Notes: a model not told the origin generated them from the letters alone. A stretch of DNA of 19,872 nucleotides from Alphaproteobacteria bacterium (GCA_017302755.1 JAFLCR010000015.1:1-19872), one strand, 5' to 3'. Positions 7,753 through 15,356 are shown, counted from the first letter of the stretch. Translations and numbers: made by a program.

Positions 7753-8970
7753 CTATGCCTCAAACACCCTGGTCTGTCTTGGGCGCACGTATACGGACTG
7801 CTGACGCGACAGCTTCAAGGATTTCACGATCTCATGTGGCACTTCCGCCTGCAGGATGCGCCCGTCATCGCGTTCCAGCTCCAGCTTCACCAGGGGGCCG
7901 GCGGGATTGATATGCCCCACTTTCGCAGAAATGAATTCTTCATGGTCTCGCGTCAGTGAGATTTCCATCTCATGCGGGCGGGCAAAAACCGTTACCGGCG
8001 TCAATGTATGATCTACTGGCTTGGAGGGAGCGCGCGTCGCCGGAAGTGGTACGGCAGCAGAAGCAGGAGGAGTTTTTTCCTGAAGAACGAACGGGGCAAC
8101 ACGCCCAAGCATGCGCCTCAGCGCTGGGTAGCGCGATAGCCAGGAAGGCTGAAGTACCGTGGCGACCGGCGCGGGGAGCAGCTTGGGCTTCAACTGCTCG
8201 CGCGACAGCGAGAGATTGCCGGAGTCGTCTTTCCAGCCTTCAAACGCATTGTAGTTGCCAAGAAAGTCATAAACAAAGCCACTGGCAGGATGATGGTACA
8301 CTTCTTCGGGCGTGCCGATCTGCTCGATGCGGCCATGATTCATCACCACCACCCGATCGGCGACTTCCATCGCTTCTTCCTGGTCGTGGGTCACGAAGAC
8401 GCTGGTCACGTGCATTTCGTCGTGAAGGCGGCGCAGCCAACGGCGAAGTTCCTTCCGCACCTTGGCGTCCAGCGCGCCGAAAGGCTCGTCGAGCAGCAGC
8501 ACCTTAGGATCGATGGCCAGCACGCGCGCCAGGGCCACGCGCTGGCGCTGGCCGCCGGAAAGCTGGTGCGGATACCGGTCGGCAAACTGCTCGAGCTGCA
8601 CGAGGTCAAGCAATCGCATCACTTTTTTTCGTATTTCCGCCTTGGACGGGCGCAGATGGCGCGGCCGCACCTGAAGGCCGAACGCCACATTATCGAACAC
8701 CGTCATGTGGCGGAACATGGCGTAATGCTGGAACACGAACCCCACCTTGCGGTCGCGGGCGGATTTCTCGAGCGCGTCTTCGCCGTCAAAGAGCACGGAG
8801 CCGGAATCGGGAAATTCCAACCCGGCAATGATCCGCAGCAGCGATGTCTTGCCGGATCCGGAAGGCCCGAGGATGGCCAGCAGCTCTCCCGACCGGGCTT
8901 CCAGATTGACGTTATCGAGCGCGGTGAAGCTGCCGAAAGTTTTATGGATTTGACGTACAATGATCGACAT
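7753..8970 (-). CDS. cysA: Sulfate/thiosulfate importer ATP-binding protein CysA
   Basis: The ATPase subunit of an ABC importer, most like CysA of the sulfate/thiosulfate system. The 405-residue protein has Walker A GPSGSGKT (35-42), Q-loop Gln81, signature LSGGQRQRVALARV (from 137), Walker B LLLDEPFGALDAKVR (from 158) and H-loop His195. DRKVGFVFQHYAMFRHMTVFDNVAFGL is very CysA-like. A TOBE-like regulatory domain (VTVFARPHEMEISL...) closes the protein. Between them lies a Pro/Ala-rich linker at about residues 245-325, making it some 40 residues longer than E. coli CysA. The frame is open up to 9069, but the family N-terminus MSIIVRQIHKTFGSF fixes the start at 8970. No cysT, cysW or binding-protein gene is adjacent, so the permease is encoded elsewhere or the substrate differs. 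Confidence 0.87.
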   Translation of the reverse strand: MSIIVRQIHKTFGSFTALDNVNLEARSGELLAILGPSGSGKTSLLRIIAGLEFPDSGSVLFDGEDALEKSARDRKVGFVFQHYAMFRHMTVFDNVAFGLQVRPRHLRPSKAEIRKKVMRLLDLVQLEQFADRYPHQLSGGQRQRVALARVLAIDPKVLLLDEPFGALDAKVRKELRRWLRRLHDEMHVTSVFVTHDQEEAMEVADRVVVMNHGRIEQIGTPEEVYHHPASGFVYDFLGNYNAFEGWKDDSGNLSLSREQLKPKLLPAPVATVLQPSWLSRYPALRRMLGRVAPFVLQEKTPPASAAVPLPATRAPSKPVDHTLTPVTVFARPHEMEISLTRDHEEFISAKVGHINPAGPLVKLELERDDGRILQAEVPHEIVKSLKLSRQQSVYVRPRQTRVFEA

Positions 8971-9067
8971 AGCGCTAGGAGATAGCAGAATTCGCAGGAA
9001 CCTGTAACAGGAATTGCCATTGCCAAGTGGGGATTCAGGCTCTTTATTGGGGAAAATAGGAAAAATC
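8971..9067. promoter_or_regulatory. Divergent cysA / endonuclease Q-like intergenic region with a palindrome
   Basis: This 97-bp region lies between two divergent starts and must hold promoters for both. It contains a perfect palindrome CCTGT-A-ACAGG at 9001-9011, overlapped by two direct copies of CAGGAA at 8995-9000 and 9008-9013. This is a possible operator, but I cannot name the regulator. For the plus gene, AGGAA at 9058-9062 precedes the ATG at 9068 by five bases. I could not assign -35/-10 boxes with confidence. Confidence 0.4.
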
Positions 9068-10384
9068 ATGCGCTATACTGCCGACCTTCACGTCCATTCC
9101 AAATACGCTTATGCCTGCAGCAGCCAAGGAGATATCGACCATCTCGCCTGGTGGGGGGCCGTCAAAGGGCTGCAGGTTGTGGCCACCGGCGATTTTACCC
9201 ACCCCGCCTGGAGGGCGGAACTTAAGGAGAAGCTCGTCCCCGCCGAGCCCGGGTTGTTTCAGGTACGGCCCGATCTTGCCTCCGAGATCCTAGCCACCCT
9301 GCCCCCGGCCTGCGGAGAGCTGCCGCGCTTTATCCTCTCCGTGGAAGTATCAACCATCTACCGCAAAGGCGATAAAACGCGGAAAATCCATCACCTGATC
9401 TATGTGCCGGACATGGCGTCGATGGATCGCGTGGTAGCCAGCTTGGCCCGGCTTGGAAACCTCAACGCTGATGGCCGCCCCATCCTGGGGCTGGACTCGC
9501 GCGATCTGCTTGAAATCACCCTCGCCTCAAGCCCGGATGCCTTTTTGATTCCGGCCCATATCTGGACACCGTGGTTTGCCGTGCTCGGCTCGAAATCCGG
9601 GTTCGATGCGGTGGACGACTGCTACGGGGATCTTGCCCATCACATCTTCGCCGTCGAAACCGGGCTTTCCTCAGATCCGGCCATGAACTGGCGCGTGGCA
9701 AGCCTCGACCGTTTCCGCCTCACCTCCAGCTCCGACGCCCATTCGCCTAACAAGCTGGCGCGCGAAGCCACGGTGTTCGAGACTGAACTCAGTTATTTCG
9801 CGCTCAAGAAAGCCCTGGAAACCGGAATCGGTTATGCGGGAACCATGGAATTCTTCCCCGAGGAAGGCAAATACCACATGGACGGCCACCGGGATTGCGG
9901 CATCTGCCTGAACCCGGAAGAAACGCGCGCGCATGGCGGGCGCTGCCCCGCCTGCGGCAAGCCGGTGACCATTGGCGTCATGCACCGCGTTGCCGCGCTG
10001 GCCAGCCGCAACGAAACGGATGCCGTTTCACGCCCGCCTGCCACGGCAGGGCACGTGCAGAACCTGGTGCCTCTGCCGGAAATTCTTTCGGAAATCGTCG
10101 GCGCGGGGGTCGTGAGCAAGAAAGTACAGACAGGGTACGAACGCGTCGTAGGAAGCCTGGGCTCGGAACTCGACGTGCTGAACCTGGTGCCTGTGGAAGA
10201 CATCGCCCACGGCGATTACGGCGCGGTCGACGCTTCTTTGCTTGCGGAATCCGTCCGCCGCCTGCGCGCCGGGGACGTGATCCGCCGCGCCGGATATGAC
10301 GGCGAATACGGCGTGATCCGCATGTTCGACGCAGCGGAGCTTCAGCATGTGCAAAAACGCAAGAAACGCCTAGCGGCGCTCTAA
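9068..10384 (+). CDS. PHP-domain endonuclease, endonuclease Q (EndoQ) family
   Basis: EndoQ enzymes nick DNA 5' of deaminated bases (deoxyuridine, deoxyinosine) and abasic sites; the best-studied members are archaeal. The 438-residue protein has PHP metal-site motifs: DLHVHSKY (Asp6, His8, His10), ATGDFTHPAW (Asp42, His45), SVEVSTIY (Glu93), KIHHLIYVP (His108, His109), PAHIWTPWF (His164), Glu197 and SSDAHS (Asp223, His225). A four-cysteine zinc finger follows at Cys277, Cys280, Cys293 and Cys296, then TIGVMHRV and a helix-hairpin-like, basic C-terminus. Databases sometimes label this family as UvrD-like, but no helicase motif is present. The start at 9068 is chosen over 9014 by the ribosome site and by the family N-terminus. 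The 3' end overlaps the convergent FAD-protein gene by 15 bp. Confidence 0.85.
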   Translation: MRYTADLHVHSKYAYACSSQGDIDHLAWWGAVKGLQVVATGDFTHPAWRAELKEKLVPAEPGLFQVRPDLASEILATLPPACGELPRFILSVEVSTIYRKGDKTRKIHHLIYVPDMASMDRVVASLARLGNLNADGRPILGLDSRDLLEITLASSPDAFLIPAHIWTPWFAVLGSKSGFDAVDDCYGDLAHHIFAVETGLSSDPAMNWRVASLDRFRLTSSSDAHSPNKLAREATVFETELSYFALKKALETGIGYAGTMEFFPEEGKYHMDGHRDCGICLNPEETRAHGGRCPACGKPVTIGVMHRVAALASRNETDAVSRPPATAGHVQNLVPLPEILSEIVGAGVVSKKVQTGYERVVGSLGSELDVLNLVPVEDIAHGDYGAVDASLLAESVRRLRAGDVIRRAGYDGEYGVIRMFDAAELQHVQKRKKRLAAL

Positions 10385-11746
10385 CAATCGGCGCGCCAAC
10401 AAAGCGGCATGCCTGCGGATTTCGGGCACGGCCGTGGTTTCCAGATCTTCTCCCGCAAGCAAGGGGCCGATGGGATACACAAGATTTTTCCAGCTTCCTT
10501 TCGCCGCGCCTTGCTCCGTCACAGCCACACCGAGACCGTTCGCCGACGGCTGCAGGGCGCCTTGTTTGTATAAATCCATAATTAGCGGATTGGCGCTTCG
10601 GCGAATATCCAGCTGCGGGCCTGTGCAGTTCAGCATAACGCTGGCAGCAACACGGCGCCGGATGCTCCGCTCTTCCACCATCACTTCCAAACCGTCCGCT
10701 GTATCGGCCACATCAAGAATTCGCCCCGCCACGATTTCCAAAAACCCATTCGCACGCCTTTGCTCAAGCAGTCGCAGCGCCGGCGCGGGAATGCGGTGGC
10801 GGTGCACATTCCACCAACTGATCGCGTGACGCAACGCGCGCCGCTGCCCATCCGAGCCAAGGCCGCGCCAGAGCGCCGGCGTATCCGGCCGCATTGCATC
10901 CATCACGTGTTGCCAGGGAACACCGAGTGCCTGGGCTTGCGCGGCCTCCTCGCGCAGAAAACACATCAACGCCGACGCCGACAGGGCTATGTCCGGCTTC
11001 CGCCATCCCGTTTGCTTTGCGGACGTTTCCTCACTATGCGCACACGGCAGCAACCCGTGCCGTGAAAGCGCCAGCACCCTGATGTGCGGAAGTTCACGCG
11101 CCAAGCGCACCGTCGCGTCTACCATGGTCAGGCCGCTGCCAAGAAGAAAAACTGGCCGTTCAGGATGCGATACAGCCATGCTGCTCAGCTTATCCCACGA
11201 CCCCTTGTCCCAGAGTGACGGCAGATAGGTTTTTGTTTCGGGCCGAACCCAGGGAAAACATTTGGCATCGCCATTGCCGGTGGCAAGCACCAGGAGGCCT
11301 CCCCCGTAAGCCCCGCGATCCGTTGTCAGCAGAAGGCCTTGCGAATCAGGCGACGCACCGGTGATTCTGGCTTGTTCCATGACCACGGAAATGCCTTTTT
11401 CTTTGGCATCAGTAAGGATCTTTTCGCGTAAAGCGACAAGGTATTTTCCGTACAGCGCCCGGGAAACATAGGCATCCGCCGCCACAAGGCTTTCCCCTTC
11501 CTGAAGCCACGTGTAAAAGCCCTGGGGTTCCTCCGCGAACAATCCCATGCGGTCCGCCCGCACGTTCAACAGATAATGCGGATCATCCTGACCATACGCG
11601 ACGCCCTTGCCGAAATGGCCGCGCTCATCGAGCCAGGCAATGGAAATATCGCCTGACTCCGCCTGGCGCACCAGTTCGGCGATTACAGCAAGGCCGGAGA
11701 ACCCGCCTCCCGCCACCAGAATGCTGCGGGAGCCGCCCTCAACCAT
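10370..11746 (-). CDS. FAD/NAD(P)-binding protein (NAD_binding_9 / YdhS-like family)
   Basis: A flavoprotein of unknown substrate; 458 residues. The N-terminal Rossmann motif ILVAGGGFSGLAVIAEL (GGGFSG at about 13-18) binds FAD. DERGHFGKGVAYGQDDPHYLLNVRADRMGLF is the signature stretch of the NAD_binding_9 family. LLVLATGNGD and FLLGSGLTMVDATVRLA form a second dinucleotide-binding part, and MLNCTGPQLDIRRS closes the FAD site. Relatives include E. coli YdhS and, more distantly, N-hydroxylating monooxygenases, so an oxidoreductase role is likely but not shown. The start at 11746 overlaps the end of the small upstream gene by 8 bp, pointing to coupled translation. Confidence 0.85.
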   Translation of the reverse strand: MVEGGSRSILVAGGGFSGLAVIAELVRQAESGDISIAWLDERGHFGKGVAYGQDDPHYLLNVRADRMGLFAEEPQGFYTWLQEGESLVAADAYVSRALYGKYLVALREKILTDAKEKGISVVMEQARITGASPDSQGLLLTTDRGAYGGGLLVLATGNGDAKCFPWVRPETKTYLPSLWDKGSWDKLSSMAVSHPERPVFLLGSGLTMVDATVRLARELPHIRVLALSRHGLLPCAHSEETSAKQTGWRKPDIALSASALMCFLREEAAQAQALGVPWQHVMDAMRPDTPALWRGLGSDGQRRALRHAISWWNVHRHRIPAPALRLLEQRRANGFLEIVAGRILDVADTADGLEVMVEERSIRRRVAASVMLNCTGPQLDIRRSANPLIMDLYKQGALQPSANGLGVAVTEQGAAKGSWKNLVYPIGPLLAGEDLETTAVPEIRRHAALLARRLLERR

Positions 11747-11996
11747 GCACGCCGTTGTTGCGGACGCAACGAATCACGCGCTGTTGAAGCACGCGGTGAA
11801 TCGCCTCGATGCGGCGCGACGCCGTACGGGTGTGGCACCCGGGAATCAGACCGTGCAGCATGAGGTAAATCGCCGTCATGCCAATCTCCCACGCCATATT
11901 GAGGGTAAAAAGAAAATGCTTTCCATAACCTTCCCCTGCTTCGCGCAGATGACGCAAGGACGTAGCGTGCAGGTTCTTTAAAATCTTGATGGCCAT
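11739..11996 (-). CDS. Small DUF6356-like protein
   Basis: An 85-residue protein of unknown function. The pattern LHATSLRHLREAGEGYGKHFLFTLNMAWEIGMTAIYLMLHGLIPGCHTRTASRRIEAI resembles the alphaproteobacterial DUF6356 family: a His/Glu-rich amphipathic start, one long hydrophobic segment (about residues 30-53) with a P-x-x-x-x-TAS motif, then a basic tail. It is probably a single-pass inner-membrane protein. Its last bases overlap the start of the FAD-binding protein gene, so the two are probably coexpressed. The family call is from memory of the pattern and is moderate. Confidence 0.65.
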   Translation of the reverse strand: MAIKILKNLHATSLRHLREAGEGYGKHFLFTLNMAWEIGMTAIYLMLHGLIPGCHTRTASRRIEAIHRVLQQRVIRCVRNNGVHG

Positions 11997-12101
11997 GCGT
12001 CTCTATTCTTGGTTCCACCGTCCCTGCCTACTGCACGGAAAGACCGAAAACAAGCGCATACAACAAATCAGTTGTGTTATTATTGCATAAAACCGGACGA
12101 G
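11997..12101. other. Intergenic region between mrp and the DUF6356-like gene, with two inverted repeats
   Basis: This 105-bp A/T-rich spacer lies between two minus-strand genes. It holds TTGCATA (12083-12089) facing TATGCAA (12103-12109), with a 13-nt loop and the mrp stop codon at the edge of the outer arm. It also holds ACAAC (12060-12064) facing GTTGT (12071-12075). Neither is GC-rich or followed by a T-run. They may be weak 3'-end structures of mrp or operator sites for the downstream pair. No gene is visible here. Confidence 0.4.
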
Positions 12102-13151
12102 CTATGCAAAAATCTGGGCTGTCACCCTGTCATAAGCGCTCACAGCCTGCACGTCCGCCGTTTCCTCGCCTTTATCGCCCGCTTCGCGGACGTTCATCAG
12201 CAGCGGCACTTCGCCGAGGAAAGGCACATCCTGCTCCACCGCCAACTTTCTACCCCCACCTTCGCCAAACAGGGGAATGCGCCGGCCCGCCGGGTCGAGA
12301 TAGGCGCTCATGTTCTCCACCACCCCCAGCACCGGCACCTGCAGACGCTTAAACGCAACCAGCGCCTTGCGCGCATCCAACACCGCGATGTCCTGCGGCG
12401 TGGTAACGATGACGACGCCGGAAAGTGGTACGGTCTGGGCAAGGGAAAGTACAATATCCCCGGTGCCGGGAGGCATGTCGATCAACAGCACATCCAGCGG
12501 GTTATCCGCCGTTCCCCACATCACGCCGCGCAGCAATTGCCGAAGCGTCTTCGCCAACATCGGGCCGCGCCAGACCACGGCAGCGTCCTCGGCGATCAGA
12601 TGTCCCATTGAAAGACAAGGGATGCCGTGCGCCAGGACAGGCAGCATCTTGCCGTCTTCTATCTGCGGCGTGCCGGATGCGCCGAGCATGCGGGGTATGG
12701 ATGGCCCGTAAATATCCGCGTCAACGATGCCTGCTCGGCGACCAGCCCGGCGCATCGCATGCGCAAGGTTGACCACCGTGGTGGATTTGCCCACCCCCCC
12801 CTTTCCGGATGCCACGGCGATGATTTTTCCGACGTGCGGAATGGGCGCGCTGTCCCATTGGGAAGCATGGCGGGGAGAAGCGGGCACCTCTCGTTTCGGG
12901 GCCGTCATCACGATTCTTACATCACTCACGCCGCTCAGCGCGCGCACCGCCGCTTCACAGCGTTGCCGCAAAATAGCCGCATGTTCACCCGGCGCATTGA
13001 GCACGAAGCGGACGATCCCCTTTTCAACCTGAAGCCCTTCCACCCGCCCGCTGGAAATAACGTCTTCCTTCGATTCCGGATCCGGCACGGCAGCAAGGGC
13101 GGCGCGCGCCTCCTCCAACCCCACATCGCGTTTCGCGGAAAACCAACCCAT
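12102..13151 (-). CDS. apbC: Mrp/ApbC-type P-loop ATPase (Fe-S cluster carrier family)
   Basis: A cytoplasmic ATPase of the Mrp/Nbp35 group, which carries or transfers Fe-S clusters to apoproteins. The 349-residue protein has an N-terminal MIP18 (DUF59) domain (about 10-85). The P-loop domain carries the deviant Walker A VASGKGGVGKSTTVVNLA (114-131), VDADIYGPSIPRMLG, IDMPPGTGD and TTPQDIAVLDARKAL. The usual MSYFxCPxCG cluster site reads MSAYLDPAG here (from 281), so both cysteines are missing. Similar losses occur in other alphaproteobacterial Mrp proteins, as far as I recall. A GTG in frame at 13160 is rejected: GGGGTGA lies five bases before the ATG at 13151. It is divergent from hflK. Confidence 0.92.
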   Translation of the reverse strand: MGWFSAKRDVGLEEARAALAAVPDPESKEDVISSGRVEGLQVEKGIVRFVLNAPGEHAAILRQRCEAAVRALSGVSDVRIVMTAPKREVPASPRHASQWDSAPIPHVGKIIAVASGKGGVGKSTTVVNLAHAMRRAGRRAGIVDADIYGPSIPRMLGASGTPQIEDGKMLPVLAHGIPCLSMGHLIAEDAAVVWRGPMLAKTLRQLLRGVMWGTADNPLDVLLIDMPPGTGDIVLSLAQTVPLSGVVIVTTPQDIAVLDARKALVAFKRLQVPVLGVVENMSAYLDPAGRRIPLFGEGGGRKLAVEQDVPFLGEVPLLMNVREAGDKGEETADVQAVSAYDRVTAQIFA

Positions 13152-13152
13152 G

Positions 13153-13181
13153 CTTGTCACCCCAGGAAAATTTCCCTACAT
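13153..13181 (+). promoter_or_regulatory. Candidate promoter of hflK-hflC-degP
   Basis: Two readings overlap. A housekeeping promoter would be TTGTCA (13154-13159), a 17-bp spacer, then TACATA (13177-13182). A heat-shock type would be CTTGTCA (13153-13159), a 14-bp spacer, then CCCTACAT (13174-13181), which keeps the spacing of sigma-32 sites but departs from consensus. The palindrome GGAAAATTTCC (13165-13175) sits in the spacer and could be an operator. A further imperfect repeat CATTTCC/GGGAATG is at 13188-13206, and the ribosome site AAAGGAG is at 13227-13233. Confidence 0.4.
13157..13163 (-). promoter_or_regulatory. Shine-Dalgarno of mrp (decides the start)
   Basis: The minus strand reads GGGGTGA, close to the anti-16S complement GGAGGTGA, five bases before the ATG at 13151. 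It favours this start over the GTG at 13160. Confidence 0.7.
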
Positions 13182-13240
13182 ATACATCATTTCCTTTCAG
13201 GGAATGAGATAGTTTCGAACAATGCTAAAGGAGAAAACGC

Positions 13241-14383
13241 ATGGGCTGGGGAAATAACGGCGGCTGGCACAGCGGAGGCCCTTGGGGAAGCGGGTCACCG
13301 ACGCCACCTGAAAAACCCGCAAACGATCTCGATGATTTCCTGAAAAAAGGCCAGGATCGCTTCCGGCAATGGGCTGGCGGCGGCGGCTCCGGTGGTTCCG
13401 GCGGAGCGGGAAGCTCCCCGTTCGGCAGCGGCAAAATGCTGCTGGCTTTGGCGGCGGGCCTTTTCGGCTTATGGTTTCTTTCCAATACGTTTTACCGCGT
13501 TGAACCCGACGAGGCCGGCGTGGTCCTGCGCTTCGGCAAGTTTGAGCGCATCACCGAGCCTGGCTTGAGACTGCGCTTTCCGCCCCCCATCGAAACCGTC
13601 ATGACGCCTAAAGTGACGCGCGTGAACCGCGTGGAGATCGGCTTCCGCTCCGGCGTCAGCGGCACCAGCCGCGCCGCGACGGATCGCGCCGTGCCAGAGG
13701 AAAGCCTCATGCTCACCGGCGACGAAAATATCGTGGATATTGATTTTGAGGTGCAGTGGAAGATCAAGGATGCGAAACTTTATCTTTTCAGCATCTACCA
13801 ACCTGAAGACGCAGTAAAAAATGCGGCGGAAAGCGTCATGCGCGAAGTGATCGGCCGCACCCCGATCTCCTCCGCCCTCGCCGAAGGCCGTTCGACCATT
13901 GAGCAGACAGCCAAAGAGCTGCTGCAAAGCGTGCTCGATTCCTATGACTCCGGTATCGATATCGTACGGCTGCAAATGCTGAAAGTGGATCCGCCGGCAG
14001 CGGTGATCGACGCCTTCCGCGACGTGCAGACCGCCCGCGCCGACCGCGAGCGAGCGCGCAATGAAGCGGAAACCTACCGCAATGATATTATTCCCCGCGC
14101 CCGCGGTGAAGCCGAACGCATGAACCAGGACGCGCTGGCTTATAAGCAGCAGGTCGTTTCCAGGGCAGAGGGCGAAGCATCGCGTTTCGGCGCCGTCTAC
14201 AAAGAATATCAGGTGGCCAAGGATATCACTAAGAAGCGGATGTATCTTGAAACCATGGAGGATATTCTTTCCGGCATGAACAAAGTGATTGTGGATTCTA
14301 ATGCCAATAAAAGCGGTGTGCTGCCTTATTTGCCGCTTGAGAGTCTGAAAACTGCGCCAAAATCCACGAAAGAGGGAGAATAA
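13241..14383 (+). CDS. hflK: FtsH protease modulator HflK
   Basis: A prohibitin/stomatin-like (SPFH) membrane protein that with HflC forms a large cage around FtsH and limits its access to membrane substrates. The 380-residue protein has a Gly/Trp-rich cytoplasmic N-terminus (MGWGNNGGWHSGG...), a Gly/Ser linker and a single membrane segment (about 66-84, LLALAAGLFGLWFLSNTFY). The SPFH domain begins RVEPDEAGVVLRFGKFERITEPGLRLRFPPPIE, and a long charged coiled coil follows (about 260-330). A clear AAAGGAG ribosome site precedes the ATG. It is followed after 2 bp by hflC, the usual order. Confidence 0.96.
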   Translation: MGWGNNGGWHSGGPWGSGSPTPPEKPANDLDDFLKKGQDRFRQWAGGGGSGGSGGAGSSPFGSGKMLLALAAGLFGLWFLSNTFYRVEPDEAGVVLRFGKFERITEPGLRLRFPPPIETVMTPKVTRVNRVEIGFRSGVSGTSRAATDRAVPEESLMLTGDENIVDIDFEVQWKIKDAKLYLFSIYQPEDAVKNAAESVMREVIGRTPISSALAEGRSTIEQTAKELLQSVLDSYDSGIDIVRLQMLKVDPPAAVIDAFRDVQTARADRERARNEAETYRNDIIPRARGEAERMNQDALAYKQQVVSRAEGEASRFGAVYKEYQVAKDITKKRMYLETMEDILSGMNKVIVDSNANKSGVLPYLPLESLKTAPKSTKEGE

Positions 14384-14385
14384 CG

Positions 14386-15327
14386 ATGCGGCAATCTACG
14401 CTTTCACTGGTGCTTATTTCAGGCGCAGCCGTATTGTTCCTGCTGGCTAATTCACTGTTCATCGTCACGCAGGTGCAGCAGGCGCTGGTGCTCCAGTTCG
14501 GCAAACACGTGGCAACAGTGCGCGAGCCGGGCCTGAAGATGAAAATTCCTTTTATCCAGAATGTCGTCTACTTCGACAAGAGGTTGCTCGACTTTACCGC
14601 CGAGCCTAAGGAAGTCATCGCGGCGGATCAGAAGCGCCTGATCGTCAGCTCTTATGCGCGCTACCGCATCACCGACCCGCTGAAATTCTACCAGACCGTT
14701 GGGGATGAACGCCGGATGATCGATCGGCTCAATTCAATCGTGGAATCCTCGCTCCGCCAAAGCATCGGGCATGTTCCGCTATCGGCGGTGCTGTCCGCGG
14801 AACGTGCTAAGATTATGGAAGACATTAAAAAACGAGTGAATCAACAAGCTTCCGGCGTCATGCCAGAAGCGCCTGAGAATCCGGAAACTGAAGAGAAGGC
14901 GCAAGCGCCCAAGCTGCCTGCCGGCGGATTCGGCGTGGAAGTGGTCGATGTGCGTATCATGCGCGCGGATCTGCCTCAGGAGAACAGCGAGGCGATCTAT
15001 CGCCGCATGCAGACGGAACGCGAACGCGAAGCCAAGGAGTTCCGCGCCCAGGGCGAAGAGGAAAGCCAACGCATCCGCTCCCGCGCCGACCGTGACCGTA
15101 CTGTGTTGATTGCGGAGGCACAGAAACAGGCGGAAATCACACGCGGGCAAGGCGATGCGGAGGCTATTAAGATCTTTGCTCAGAGTTTCGGCAGGGATGA
15201 GGAGTTTTTTGCCTTCTACCGCACTCTGAAAGCTTACCGTACCGCCCTTGGAAAGCAGGATACGACGCTTATATTGTCTCCTGACAATTCCTTCCTGAGA
15301 TATCTGGAGCAAGGGGCTAGGCCGTAA
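14386..15327 (+). CDS. hflC: FtsH protease modulator HflC
   Basis: The partner of HflK in the periplasm-facing SPFH complex around FtsH. The 313-residue protein has an N-terminal membrane anchor (about 6-28, LSLVLISGAAVLFLLANSLF), an SPFH domain starting VTQVQQALVLQFGKHVATVREPGLKMKIPF, and a charged helical stretch (REREAKEFRAQGEEESQRIRSRADRDR). The closing RTLKAYRTALGKQDTTLILSPDNSFLRYL is typical of HflC. An acidic Pro-rich loop at about 154-182 precedes GVEVVDVRI; E. coli HflC has a comparable loop. GGGAG precedes the ATG. Confidence 0.96.
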   Translation: MRQSTLSLVLISGAAVLFLLANSLFIVTQVQQALVLQFGKHVATVREPGLKMKIPFIQNVVYFDKRLLDFTAEPKEVIAADQKRLIVSSYARYRITDPLKFYQTVGDERRMIDRLNSIVESSLRQSIGHVPLSAVLSAERAKIMEDIKKRVNQQASGVMPEAPENPETEEKAQAPKLPAGGFGVEVVDVRIMRADLPQENSEAIYRRMQTEREREAKEFRAQGEEESQRIRSRADRDRTVLIAEAQKQAEITRGQGDAEAIKIFAQSFGRDEEFFAFYRTLKAYRTALGKQDTTLILSPDNSFLRYLEQGARP

Positions 15328-15356
15328 TTCGCACGGAGCATTTTTTCGTACAGACC

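Noticed and set aside
8290..8985. 231-codon plus-strand frame opposite cysA
   Set aside because: It lies wholly inside the well-conserved cysA sequence on the other strand and has no recognisable domain.
8971..9069. N-terminal extension of cysA up to 9069 and of the EndoQ-like gene from 9014
   Set aside because: Family N-termini fix internal starts, as does the ribosome site at 9058-9062 for the plus gene. The extensions would overlap each other across the divergent promoter.
14845..14931. Acidic Pro-rich loop in HflC as an unusual insertion
   Set aside because: E. coli HflC carries a comparable loop at the same place before GIEVVDVRI.
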